Assembly (NCBI GenBank): GCA_012800685.1
Contig: JAAZIT010000115.1
Span: 1 to 5,067 of the forward strand
Origin: Clostridiales bacterium
Lineage (GTDB): Bacteria > Bacillota > Clostridia > Oscillospirales > Ruminococcaceae
Direction: 5' to 3'
Length of the DNA: 5,067 bases
In this document: positions 1 to 5,067 of the stretch, piece by piece
Layout: every line of letters starts with the position of its first letter
Position numbering within the stretch: the first letter of the stretch is position 1
Notes under the pieces: generated by a model
Told to the model about the DNA's origin: nothing
The model's input: only the letters and a program-made list of their open reading frames with translations
Database searches by the model: none
Translations under genes and position numbers: made by a program

Positions 1-268
1 ACTTAGACTTTCGGATATTTATAATATTAAACCCAAAATTGAGGATATAAGCGAGAGTATGTTTCTGATTTGCCAATATGAACAAAAACGAGTTTGTATA
101 GTGGCTGATGAGATTACTGAGGGACAATCGGTTGTTGTTAAGCCATTTTCGCCACTTTTAAATAATTCAGGTGTAAATGATTTTGGAATGTCAGGTTGTT
201 CTATATTAGGCGATGGTTCAATTGCAATTATATTAGATGTTAAGACTATAATAGAGAAATTTTTGTAA
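1..268 (+). CDS. cheA: Chemotaxis histidine kinase CheA, C-terminal end (partial, cut by window start)
   Basis: Only the last 88 residues are in the window; the first whole codon is at 2 and the frame stays open to the left edge. The fragment is the end of the CheW-like regulatory (P5) domain, which docks CheA onto CheW and receptors in the chemosensory array. Family hallmarks visible are a KRVCIVADEI strand followed by GQSVVVKPF, then the near-invariant CheA ending seen here as SILGDGSIAIILDV, about 12 residues from the stop. This ending, plus cheW, cheR and cheB immediately downstream, favours CheA over a CheW paralogue. The kinase, dimerisation and HPt domains would lie to the left. The gene ends with tandem in-frame stops (TAA at 266-268, then TAG), and the next gene's ribosome binding site overlaps the second stop. 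The ATG at 59 is internal, not a start. Confidence 0.93.
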   Translation, partial: LRLSDIYNIKPKIEDISESMFLICQYEQKRVCIVADEITEGQSVVVKPFSPLLNNSGVNDFGMSGCSILGDGSIAIILDVKTIIEKFL

Positions 269-270
269 TA

Positions 271-279
271 GAGGGGGAG
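271..279 (+). promoter_or_regulatory. Ribosome binding site fixing the GTG start of cheW
   Basis: The purine run GAGGGGGAG lies six bases before the GTG at 286 and supports that codon as the start. The site overlaps the second of two tandem stops ending cheA, which suggests coupled translation within one transcript. Confidence 0.8.
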
Positions 280-285
280 TAATCT

Positions 286-720
286 GTGGCTAGTTCATAT
301 GATGAGCTAATAGAAAACGGCGGAAAAATAATAAGCTATCAAGTTAATGATGCGGTGTATGCTGTGGATATTTTGATGGTGAACGATATTATTGAGCTTC
401 CTGAAATAACAAAAATCCCACTAATGCCAAAATATATAAGGGGTGTAATAAACCTTAGAGGGAAAGTTGTGCCGGTGATTGATTTAAAGGATAGATTTAA
501 CCTAGAGAATAAAGGCTATGGAGAACGTGGCTGTATCGTGGTTATAGTTGTTATGGAAATTACTGTGGGAATTATGGTGGATAGTGTTTGTCAAGTCCAG
601 TTAGTTGCTCCAGACCAGATTAAGGAAGCTCCTAAAAAAAATCAGTATGTTTCCCATATAGTTAATGTTGATAATTCGGTTGAATTTTTGCTAGATTATA
701 TGCAGATATTGGGACTTTAA
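286..720 (+). CDS. cheW: Chemotaxis coupling protein CheW
   Basis: This cytoplasmic adaptor links receptors to the CheA kinase in the chemosensory array. The 144-residue protein is a single CheW domain of normal length. It runs from GGKIISYQV (12-20) through the strand YAVDILMVNDIIE (25-37), the linker ITKIPLMPKYI (41-51), the signature GVINLRG (53-59) and PVIDLKDRF (63-71), to GIMVD (95-99) and VAPDQIKEAP. The conserved Arg of NLRG is kept. The start is GTG at 286, supported by the ribosome binding site just upstream; no better ATG lies nearby. It follows cheA by 17 bases and precedes cheR by 40 bases, so it is almost certainly part of the same operon. It has no receiver domain, so it is CheW and not CheV. 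Confidence 0.96.
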   Translation: MASSYDELIENGGKIISYQVNDAVYAVDILMVNDIIELPEITKIPLMPKYIRGVINLRGKVVPVIDLKDRFNLENKGYGERGCIVVIVVMEITVGIMVDSVCQVQLVAPDQIKEAPKKNQYVSHIVNVDNSVEFLLDYMQILGL

Positions 721-760
721 AGCTTTTGAGACAAATATACGAAGTGAGAGAGGTGAACTA

Positions 761-1591
761 ATGGTTTTACTCCAAGATGACTATGTTAAGCTAGTCGGGT
801 TTGTTAAATCAAGGTATGGAATTAATTTGGAAAATAAGTATTCGCTAATTGAAAATAGACTTTCTAATTATATAATTTCACGAGGATTTAGAAGCTTTTC
901 AAGCTTTTTCGCATATGTTTTTGCTGACGAAAGTAGATATGAAATAACAAATATAATAAACCTTTTGACTACCAATTATACATATTTCATGCGTGAGGTT
1001 GAGCATTTTAAACACCTAACTGAAACTTTTTTACCCTATGCTGATAATAATATTACAGATAACGACTTAAGGATTTGGAGTGCTGGCTGTTCATATGGAA
1101 ATGAACCTTATAATATAGCAATGTGTATTGATGAGTATTTTGGCTTTAGAAAATATGGTTGGGATTGTAAGGTTCTTGCAACTGATATTTCAATTAATGC
1201 CCTGCAAATAGCTAAGGATGCTGTATATAATGTTGAAGCCCTAGAGGCGCTGTCTGGAAAATGGATAGATAAGTATTTCGTGAAGCTTACGGATAAAAAA
1301 TATCAGGTTTGTGATAGAATTAGAAACGAGGTTGTCTTTAGATTTCATAACCTTATGGACCCAATAAAATTTAAGAAACAATTTGATTTGATACTTTGTC
1401 GAAATGTTATGATATATTTCGACACACCGACAAAAGATGCACTAAGTGATAGATTTTATGATGCAACAGAGGATAATGGGTTTTTGTATATTGGACACGC
1501 TGAAACCCTGTCAAATAATACGAAGTATGAAAGACAACAGCCTGCTGTTTATAGAAAAGAAACCGTAATACCCAAAATTATAATAGAGTAA
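761..1591 (+). CDS. cheR: Chemotaxis receptor glutamate O-methyltransferase CheR
   Basis: CheR transfers methyl groups from S-adenosylmethionine to glutamates of chemoreceptors, the adding half of sensory adaptation. At 276 residues it has the usual CheR length. An N-terminal helical domain (about 1-75) leads into LTTNYTYFMRE (69-79), the equivalent of the family's TTN.T.FFR motif. The methyltransferase fold follows: LRIWSAGCSYGNEPYNIAM (103-121, cofactor loop), ATDIS (140-144, acidic residue for the ribose), LCRNVMIYFD (212-221) and YIGHAETL (243-250). The usual GEEPYS of the cofactor loop reads GNEPYN; the second, better conserved Glu (115) remains, so activity is expected. The ATG start at 761 has GAGAGGTG at 748-755, five bases away. 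No tetratricopeptide or other extension is fused to the C-terminus. Confidence 0.97.
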   Translation: MVLLQDDYVKLVGFVKSRYGINLENKYSLIENRLSNYIISRGFRSFSSFFAYVFADESRYEITNIINLLTTNYTYFMREVEHFKHLTETFLPYADNNITDNDLRIWSAGCSYGNEPYNIAMCIDEYFGFRKYGWDCKVLATDISINALQIAKDAVYNVEALEALSGKWIDKYFVKLTDKKYQVCDRIRNEVVFRFHNLMDPIKFKKQFDLILCRNVMIYFDTPTKDALSDRFYDATEDNGFLYIGHAETLSNNTKYERQQPAVYRKETVIPKIIIE

Positions 1592-1619
1592 ATATGAATA
1601 TAAGTGCAAAAAAGGCCAC

Positions 1620-1646
1620 GCTTAAACATGAGAGGGATGTTTAAGC
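1620..1646 (+). other. Intercistronic stem-loop between cheR and cheB
   Basis: GCTTAAACAT (1620-1629) and ATGTTTAAGC (1637-1646) are perfect reverse complements, giving a 10-bp stem around the seven-base loop GAGAGGG. No T-run follows, so this is not a classical terminator. It lies in the only sizeable gap of the operon (1592-1695) and about 50 bases before the cheB start. It could be an RNA-processing or stability element that sets the ratio of CheR to CheB, or an operator; the sequence does not decide. The palindrome AAAGCTTT (1647-1654) adjoins it and permits an alternative small hairpin. Confidence 0.6.
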
Positions 1647-1680
1647 AAAGCTTTCGGGGGAAGAATTAAGTATGTAGAGA

Positions 1681-1689
1681 GGATGGGGA
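1681..1689 (+). promoter_or_regulatory. Ribosome binding site supporting the TTG start of cheB
   Basis: The purine-rich run GGATGGGGA ends six bases before the TTG at 1696. An in-frame TAG at 1675-1677 blocks upstream extension and no ATG or GTG lies between that stop and 1696, so TTG is the most credible start. Confidence 0.7.
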
Positions 1690-1695
1690 AATATA

Positions 1696-2748
1696 TTGGA
1701 AAGAACTATAAGAGTTTTAGTTGTGGATGATTCACTGCTGGTTAGACAAACACTTCAAAGACTGCTTGAGCTTGATCAAGAAATTAAAGTAATAGCTACA
1801 GCAGGGGACGCATATGAAGCGAGAGATTTAATAGTTAAGCTTGCACCAGATGTAATCACACTTGATATTGAAATGCCCAAAATGAATGGAATTGATTTTT
1901 TAAAAAGGCTTATTCCGCAATATCCAATACCAGTTGTGGTATGCTCGTCAATGCCTGATAGAACCTTTGACGCACTAGAGGCTGGAGCAATTGATTTTGT
2001 TAAAAAACCAGTGTTTAGCTCGGTTGATGACATGAAGAAATTTGGTATTCAACTTATAAAGATTGTTAAACAAGCCACAAATGCAAAGGTAATTAAGGCT
2101 GGGAAATATATGTTTCCAGTTAAAGAGAGAAAAATAAATCAACCAAATGAAATAAATAATATAGATAAAAAAGACGATTCAATTATTGTAATAGGCGGTT
2201 CAACGGGGGCAACTGAAGCACTTCCTGTTATCTTTTCTCAGTTCAACCAAAATACCCCACCATGTGTGGTTGTGATACATATGCCAGAGGGCTTTACGAA
2301 ATTGTACGCTGAAAGACTTAGCCGATATTTCCCAAAGCTTAGGGTGATAGAGGCTGAGGCTGGGATGTACCTAAAAAAAGGAATGATTTCAATTGCTCCT
2401 GGTGGAAAACATATAAGAGTTTTTAAAGACTCAAAGGGATATTTTTTAAGCTGTTTTAAAAGTTCAGTGAGATTGTCGGCACATTGTCCGTCGGTAGATG
2501 TTATGTTTGAATCTGCTGCGGTTTCCGTTGGGGAAAAGGTTATCGGCGTTATTCTAACTGGAATGGGAGCAGATGGTGCAAAAGGACTTTTGCAAATTAG
2601 AAAAATGGGTGGATATACAATAGGGCAAAATGAAGAAAGCTGTGTAGTGTATGGAATGCCAAAAATGGCATATGATATGGGAGCGGTTTGTCATCAAACA
2701 AGCCTTGAGGATATATCCGATGCAATTTTTACAAAATTAAAGGAATAG
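1696..2748 (+). CDS. cheB: Chemotaxis response regulator and protein-glutamate methylesterase/deamidase CheB
   Basis: CheB removes methyl groups from receptor glutamates and can deamidate receptor glutamines; phosphorylation by CheA activates it. The 350-residue length is standard. The N-terminal receiver domain (about 4-125) shows the acidic pair D11-D12 in VLVVDDS, the phospho-acceptor D57 in TLDIEMP, the switch serines 84-85 and K104 in FVKKP. A polar, Lys/Asn-rich linker (about 130-160) leads to the esterase domain (about 162-348). Its catalytic triad is visible as S169 in GGSTGA, H195 in VIHMP and D293 in TGMGADG. CPSVDVMF (264-271) and VVYGMP (317-322) are further family motifs; the first residue of the former is usually Arg (RPSVD) but is Cys here. 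The TTG start is discussed under its ribosome binding site. The gene ends four bases before the next start, implying translational coupling. Confidence 0.98.
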   Translation: MERTIRVLVVDDSLLVRQTLQRLLELDQEIKVIATAGDAYEARDLIVKLAPDVITLDIEMPKMNGIDFLKRLIPQYPIPVVVCSSMPDRTFDALEAGAIDFVKKPVFSSVDDMKKFGIQLIKIVKQATNAKVIKAGKYMFPVKERKINQPNEINNIDKKDDSIIVIGGSTGATEALPVIFSQFNQNTPPCVVVIHMPEGFTKLYAERLSRYFPKLRVIEAEAGMYLKKGMISIAPGGKHIRVFKDSKGYFLSCFKSSVRLSAHCPSVDVMFESAAVSVGEKVIGVILTGMGADGAKGLLQIRKMGGYTIGQNEESCVVYGMPKMAYDMGAVCHQTSLEDISDAIFTKLKE

Positions 2749-2752
2749 GAAT

Positions 2753-3250
2753 ATGGATTATAAATATTTTGAAGATGAGCAAGAGGATGTTGAAGAAACA
2801 AGAAGCTTTCTGCAATTTTTAGTTTTAAATAAGCGATTTGCAATACCTATTGAGGAAGTTGTAGAGATAGCTAGTATGGATAATATAAGACCAGTGCCAG
2901 AATTTCCAGATTATGTTTTGGGAGTGTCAAATGTTAAGGGGAGAAATGTGGCTGTAATAGACGCTAGAAAAAGATTTAAATGTCCTGAGGAAGAAAAAAG
3001 TCCCCGCCAATGCTTAATTATAGCAAAGGTTGAAAGACATGAAAAGGATAGTGAAATTGGAATTTTAGTGGATGATGTCACAAAGTTTAAAGAGCTTAAG
3101 CTTAGCGAAATTCTTCCGCCACCAGATGTAAATAATGAAGCTGTCACAAGATATATTTTAAATACCTACTTTTCCACAGCTGGTGAGGCATGCTTTATAG
3201 TTAGCCCACAGCTAATGATGAGCTTAGAGGAGCAGGATTTGATATTTTAA
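2753..3250 (+). CDS. cheW: Second, divergent CheW-domain coupling protein
   Basis: A CheW-like adaptor of 165 residues, probably a second coupling protein in the receptor-kinase array. After an acidic tail (1-16, rich in Asp/Glu) the domain shows FLVLNKRFAIPIEEVVEIA (22-40), RPVPEFPDYVLGVSNVKG (46-63), NVAVIDARKRF (65-75) and GILVDDVTKFKEL (103-115), all in the CheW order. It differs clearly from the CheW encoded at 286-720. The signature GV.NLRG reads GVSNVKG, with Lys for Arg, and the C-terminus is longer (LPPPDV, then an ATRY-like VTRYILNTYF stretch). The ATG at 2753 is served by AAAGGA (2739-2744), which lies inside the last codons of cheB. Two consecutive TAA stops end it, six bases before the terminator hairpin, so it is the last gene of the operon. 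It might couple a different receptor set or tune array signalling; that is inference. Confidence 0.92.
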   Translation: MDYKYFEDEQEDVEETRSFLQFLVLNKRFAIPIEEVVEIASMDNIRPVPEFPDYVLGVSNVKGRNVAVIDARKRFKCPEEEKSPRQCLIIAKVERHEKDSEIGILVDDVTKFKELKLSEILPPPDVNNEAVTRYILNTYFSTAGEACFIVSPQLMMSLEEQDLIF

Positions 3251-3251
3251 T

Positions 3252-3296
3252 AAAAAAGAAACGACTAGGTTTTATTACCTAGTCGTTTCTGTTTAT
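3252..3296. terminator. Bidirectional intrinsic terminator between convergent operons
   Basis: The arms 3257-3270 and 3277-3290 form a perfect 14-bp stem (core ACGACTAGG/CCTAGTCGT) with a six-base loop. On the minus strand the hairpin is followed by six U residues (complement of 3252-3257), an ideal tail for the binding-protein transcript, whose stop lies 13 bases before it. On the plus strand the tail is the weaker GTTTATAC, though the hairpin sits six bases after the last chemotaxis stop codon. It therefore most likely ends both transcripts, with better efficiency leftward. Confidence 0.93.
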
Positions 3297-3303
3297 ACAA
3301 AAA

Positions 3304-4743
3304 TTATTTAACAGGGGTTGTTGAAATATCATTGTTAGCTTCGTTTATAAGGAAGTCGATAGTAGTCTTGAACTCACCAATGATTTCTGTCCAAGTCTTA
3401 GTAGCACCTTCATCGTTATCCATCATTGTTCCTGAACAAATTGAGTTTTCAAAGTAAGTAGCAACCTCGCTATTAACACCTTGATGAAACTCAAATACTG
3501 GATTTTTTTCAACTAGAGAGTAAATCTCAGTTTTCATATCAACCATTTCTTGATTCCAACCGTAGTTATCAAGAAGCTGTTGGTCGCCGATTTTTGTAAC
3601 GCCATCATCAAGCTGACAAGCTCTCTTGCAGTTCATGAAAGCAGCATAAGCCTCTGGGTTTGGAGCGTTATTACAAAGAACATAACCATTAATTCTAGCA
3701 CTTACATAATAAGGCTCGTTGTCTGTATTATCAGGCATTGGAACAAACATAATTTCGCCTGCAGCCATGTCACCGAACGTCTTAGTATCAGCTACTGGTG
3801 CTTGAATAGCCCAAAGACCTACAGGAATAAATAAAGTTTTCCCGTCACCTAGACCTTCGCCAGTAGCACCTGAACCTCTAGTATCCCAGTTGTTTGTAGC
3901 ACGTGGGAAAACAACCTTATCTTTTTGAAGCTCATACATTTTGTTTTCAATTGAAGCGATTTCAGCGGTACCCATGTTATTTACAAGTTTACCATCTTGA
4001 AGTGAAACCATTGGAACACCTGTTGTTTGTTGAATTGCGTCATAGTACCAGAAACCATCTAGAGCATACTTTTCATGATCAGTGTCAACAAATTCTCTGC
4101 ACATTCCCATAAATTTATCAAGGGTCCATTCACCGCTAGCATAAAGAGCAGCAGGATCATCTAATCCCATTTCTTTGATCGTTGCAGTATTGTATACACA
4201 AGCAATTGAAGGCTCAACTCTAATTGTAGCAACATAGTGACTTCCAGCAAACATAAATGAATCAGCGGTTTCCTTTATGCCAGACCAAAGAGGTGATTCA
4301 AAGTCTATGTAAGGGTCAATTGGCTGGAACATACCACGGATAGCGCCCTTAGGGAATGAGTCCATGTCATCAGCTTGGAAGAAGTCAGGAGCGTCGCCGC
4401 CCAAAACATTTTTAGCTAGGGTATCATATCTTCCAGCCCAGTCTGTAATAACTTCTTTAATTTCGCCTTGGTATTTCTTTTGGAATAAGTAAAGATCAGG
4501 GCTAGTTACTTGACCTTCAGTTGGTAGGATACTATAGTGTCCAATCCAAGTTAGTGTTTTGTTTTCCAATTCTGTACTTGGAAGAACATCACTTTCAGCT
4601 AGAGCGTCAACAAGCTCTGTCTGGGTTTTACTTAGTGGAATTGCCTTACCCTTTTTGTCTTTGTCTTTCGGGCTGCAGCCTGCAACACTAAAAGCGGTGC
4701 AAATTGCAATAAGTCCAGCAAGAATACGTTTAGTTAATTTCAT
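3304..4743 (-). CDS. Extracellular solute-binding lipoprotein, family 1 (sugar-type ABC importer)
   Basis: A membrane-anchored, surface-exposed receptor that would capture a solute, probably a sugar or oligosaccharide, and pass it to an ABC permease. The 479-residue protein starts with a lipoprotein signal: KLTKR, a hydrophobic stretch (7-19) and lipobox VAGC (20-23), so Cys23 would be lipidated. A charged linker (SPKDKDKKGK) follows. The mature part resembles family-1 binding proteins: TLTWIGHY (63-70), LGGDAPDFFQADDMDSF (114-130), YNTATIKEMGL (184-194), SGEWTLDKF (203-211), LFIPVGLWAIQ (304-314) and PNPEAYAAFM (361-370). The open frame extends to 4851, but the ATG at 4743 is chosen because it gives a perfect signal peptide and follows AAGGAGG. 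No transporter subunit adjoins it and a terminator follows, so it seems monocistronic. The ligand cannot be named from sequence. Confidence 0.93.
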   Translation of the reverse strand: MKLTKRILAGLIAICTAFSVAGCSPKDKDKKGKAIPLSKTQTELVDALAESDVLPSTELENKTLTWIGHYSILPTEGQVTSPDLYLFQKKYQGEIKEVITDWAGRYDTLAKNVLGGDAPDFFQADDMDSFPKGAIRGMFQPIDPYIDFESPLWSGIKETADSFMFAGSHYVATIRVEPSIACVYNTATIKEMGLDDPAALYASGEWTLDKFMGMCREFVDTDHEKYALDGFWYYDAIQQTTGVPMVSLQDGKLVNNMGTAEIASIENKMYELQKDKVVFPRATNNWDTRGSGATGEGLGDGKTLFIPVGLWAIQAPVADTKTFGDMAAGEIMFVPMPDNTDNEPYYVSARINGYVLCNNAPNPEAYAAFMNCKRACQLDDGVTKIGDQQLLDNYGWNQEMVDMKTEIYSLVEKNPVFEFHQGVNSEVATYFENSICSGTMMDNDEGATKTWTEIIGEFKTTIDFLINEANNDISTTPVK

Positions 4744-4754
4744 TTTCGAAATTA

Positions 4755-4761
4755 CCTCCTT
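4755..4761 (-). promoter_or_regulatory. Strong ribosome binding site of the solute-binding lipoprotein
   Basis: On the minus strand AAGGAGG, a perfect match to the 16S rRNA 3' end, lies 11 bases before the ATG at 4743. The spacing is slightly long, but with the lipoprotein signal it decides the start over the in-frame ATGs further upstream. Confidence 0.88.
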
Positions 4762-4810
4762 ATTAAAATCAAAACTATTGTGACAAATACTCATTAGAGT
4801 ATGTATCTCG

Positions 4811-4849
4811 AAAAATAAAACGCAGAGGTTATTAATTAAGTAACCCTGC
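4811..4849 (-). terminator. Terminator-like hairpin in the leader (candidate attenuator)
   Basis: On the minus strand GCAGGGTTA (4849-4841) pairs with TAACCTCTGC (4831-4822), nine base pairs with one bulged U, around a loop of about nine bases. GTTTTATTTTT (4821-4811) follows as a U-rich tail. The hairpin lies between the predicted promoter and the ribosome binding site, starting about 11 bases after the expected transcript start. It could be an attenuator or a 5' stabilising hairpin. It could also be the terminator of a leftward gene lying beyond the window, though the promoter's position makes that less likely. Confidence 0.6.
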
Positions 4850-4866
4850 ATGTTTCGTCATATTAA

Positions 4867-4895
4867 ATAATAACAAATCTATAAAATTTAGTCAA
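4867..4895 (-). promoter_or_regulatory. Housekeeping-type promoter of the solute-binding lipoprotein
   Basis: On the minus strand the -35 box TTGACT (4895-4890) and the -10 box TATTAT (4872-4867) each differ from consensus at one position and are 17 bases apart, the optimal spacing. Transcription would begin near 4860, giving a leader of about 117 nt. Confidence 0.85.
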
Positions 4896-4932
4896 TCGGC
4901 AATATGCAATATAAAGGGATGCGTTTTTTAGG

Positions 4933-4950
4933 CATTTTGCTAGCGAAATG
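4933..4950. repeat. 18-bp imperfect palindrome (candidate operator)
   Basis: CATTTTGCTAGCGAAATG is a palindrome centred between 4941 and 4942 with only one mismatched pair (T4938 against G4945). It is centred about 81 bases upstream of the predicted transcript start, a position suited to an activator or to a co-operating operator. No specific regulator can be named. Confidence 0.45.
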
Positions 4951-4953
4951 AAC

Positions 4954-4979
4954 TGAAACGTTTTCTGAAAACGGTTACA
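4954..4979. promoter_or_regulatory. Two overlapping CG-centred operators, one a consensus cre/LacI-family site
   Basis: TGAAAACGGTTACA (4966-4979) fits every fixed position of the catabolite-responsive element consensus TGWNANCGNTNWCA, which CcpA and related LacI-family regulators bind. Immediately left lies TGAAACGTTTTC (4954-4965) with the palindrome AAACGTTT at its core. The CG centres are 13 bases apart, and CGTTTTC/GAAAACG (4959-4973) forms a perfect inverted repeat around T4966. The sites lie about 60-85 bases upstream of the -35 box. They could serve a local LacI-type sugar regulator or CcpA, or a rightward gene beyond the window. Confidence 0.6.
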
Positions 4980-5067
4980 TCACGTTTTTTTGAATAATCA
5001 TGTAATTTTCACTAAAAGTTTACAATATCATTGGTGGTTTTTTTGTTAATTTTTCTTTAAAAAACAG

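Larger units (their letters stand above)
4744..5067 (-). promoter_or_regulatory. Gene-free control region upstream of the solute-binding lipoprotein
   Basis: No supported coding region is found in this 324-bp stretch, which is very AT-rich. Reading leftward on the minus strand it holds a palindrome cluster (4933-4979), a housekeeping promoter (4867-4895), a leader of about 117 nt with a terminator-like hairpin (4811-4849), a small hairpin (ATACTC/GAGTAT, 4787-4802) and the ribosome binding site. The outer part, 4980-5067, is mostly T-runs without recognisable elements apart from a weak rightward promoter candidate (TTGAAT at 4990, TAAAAG at 5013). Confidence 0.75.

Noticed and set aside
1594..1669. 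Tiny ORFs of 16 and 13 codons across the cheR-cheB hairpin as leader peptides.
   Set aside because: Neither has a well-spaced ribosome binding site and neither shows a repeated regulatory codon; such short frames are expected by chance.
1611..1690. Possible cyclic-di-GMP-I riboswitch before cheB, suggested by CACGC, a hairpin, then GCAAAGC and CGGGGG.
   Set aside because: The hairpin lacks the GGCAAAC segment and GNRA loop, and the second helix with its CTAA and GGTAG-like elements is missing; GCAAAGC partly arises from the hairpin arm itself. Kept only as something to test under the hairpin finding.
2321..2328. GCCGATAT inside cheB, an exact match to the -10 element of flagellar sigma factor promoters.
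   Set aside because: No TAAA-like -35 element lies 14-16 bases upstream, and the octamer falls in well-conserved coding sequence.
3550..4783. Plus-strand open frames of 69-94 codons opposite the binding-protein gene.
   Set aside because: They lie antisense within a well-supported lipoprotein gene, lack family resemblance and convincing start signals, and are shadows of its coding frame.
4744..4851. In-frame N-terminal extension of the binding protein starting at 4851.
   Set aside because: It would bury the lipoprotein signal 36 residues inside the protein, cross the leader hairpin, and ignore the AAGGAGG site serving the ATG at 4743.
4893..4903. GCCGATTG on the minus strand upstream of the binding-protein gene, resembling a flagellar sigma -10 box.
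   Set aside because: The nearest TAAA on that strand is about 26 bases upstream, too far, and the overlapping TTGACT/TATTAT promoter explains the region better.
4990..5018. Rightward promoter TTGAAT-17-TAAAAG for a divergent gene beyond the window.
   Set aside because: Each box matches consensus at only four of six positions in very AT-rich DNA and no rightward gene start is visible, so it is not listed as a feature.

Overview
The window is AT-rich, low-GC Firmicute-type DNA. Purine-rich Shine-Dalgarno sites precede most genes, GTG and TTG starts occur, and promoters are of the TTGACA/TATAAT type. The proteins look like those of motile anaerobic Clostridia, perhaps a gut or rumen Oscillospirales or Lachnospirales member. 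That placement is inferred from protein style and codon use; no marker gene is present to settle it.

Left part (1-3250, + strand): a chemotaxis operon in the order cheA (3' end only), cheW, cheR, cheB and a second cheW-like gene. Most genes are tightly packed (4-40 bp gaps). The exception is a 104-bp cheR-cheB gap holding a perfect 10-bp hairpin. Together they encode a signalling core. CheA and the two CheW proteins build the receptor-kinase array. CheR methylates receptor glutamates with S-adenosylmethionine. CheB, a response regulator fused to a methylesterase, removes the methyl groups or deamidates glutamines when phosphorylated by CheA. CheY, CheC, CheD and receptors are not in view.

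Middle (3251-3303): one 14-bp hairpin serves as a terminator for two convergent transcripts. Its U-tract is clearly better on the minus strand.

Right part (3304-4743, - strand): a single lipoprotein, a family-1 (sugar-type) extracellular solute-binding protein of an ABC importer. No permease or ATPase gene adjoins it. It appears to be monocistronic.

Far right (4744-5067): no gene is seen here. The region holds the control apparatus of the binding-protein gene: a strong ribosome binding site, a leader of about 117 nt, a terminator-like hairpin early in the leader, a near-consensus housekeeping promoter with a 17-bp spacer, and further upstream a cluster of CG-centred palindromes, one matching the cre/LacI-family consensus exactly. 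The window therefore pairs a movement module with a carbon-regulated nutrient-capture gene. No clearly new biological system is evident. The least explained parts are the structured leader and operator cluster at 4811-4979 and the cheR-cheB hairpin.
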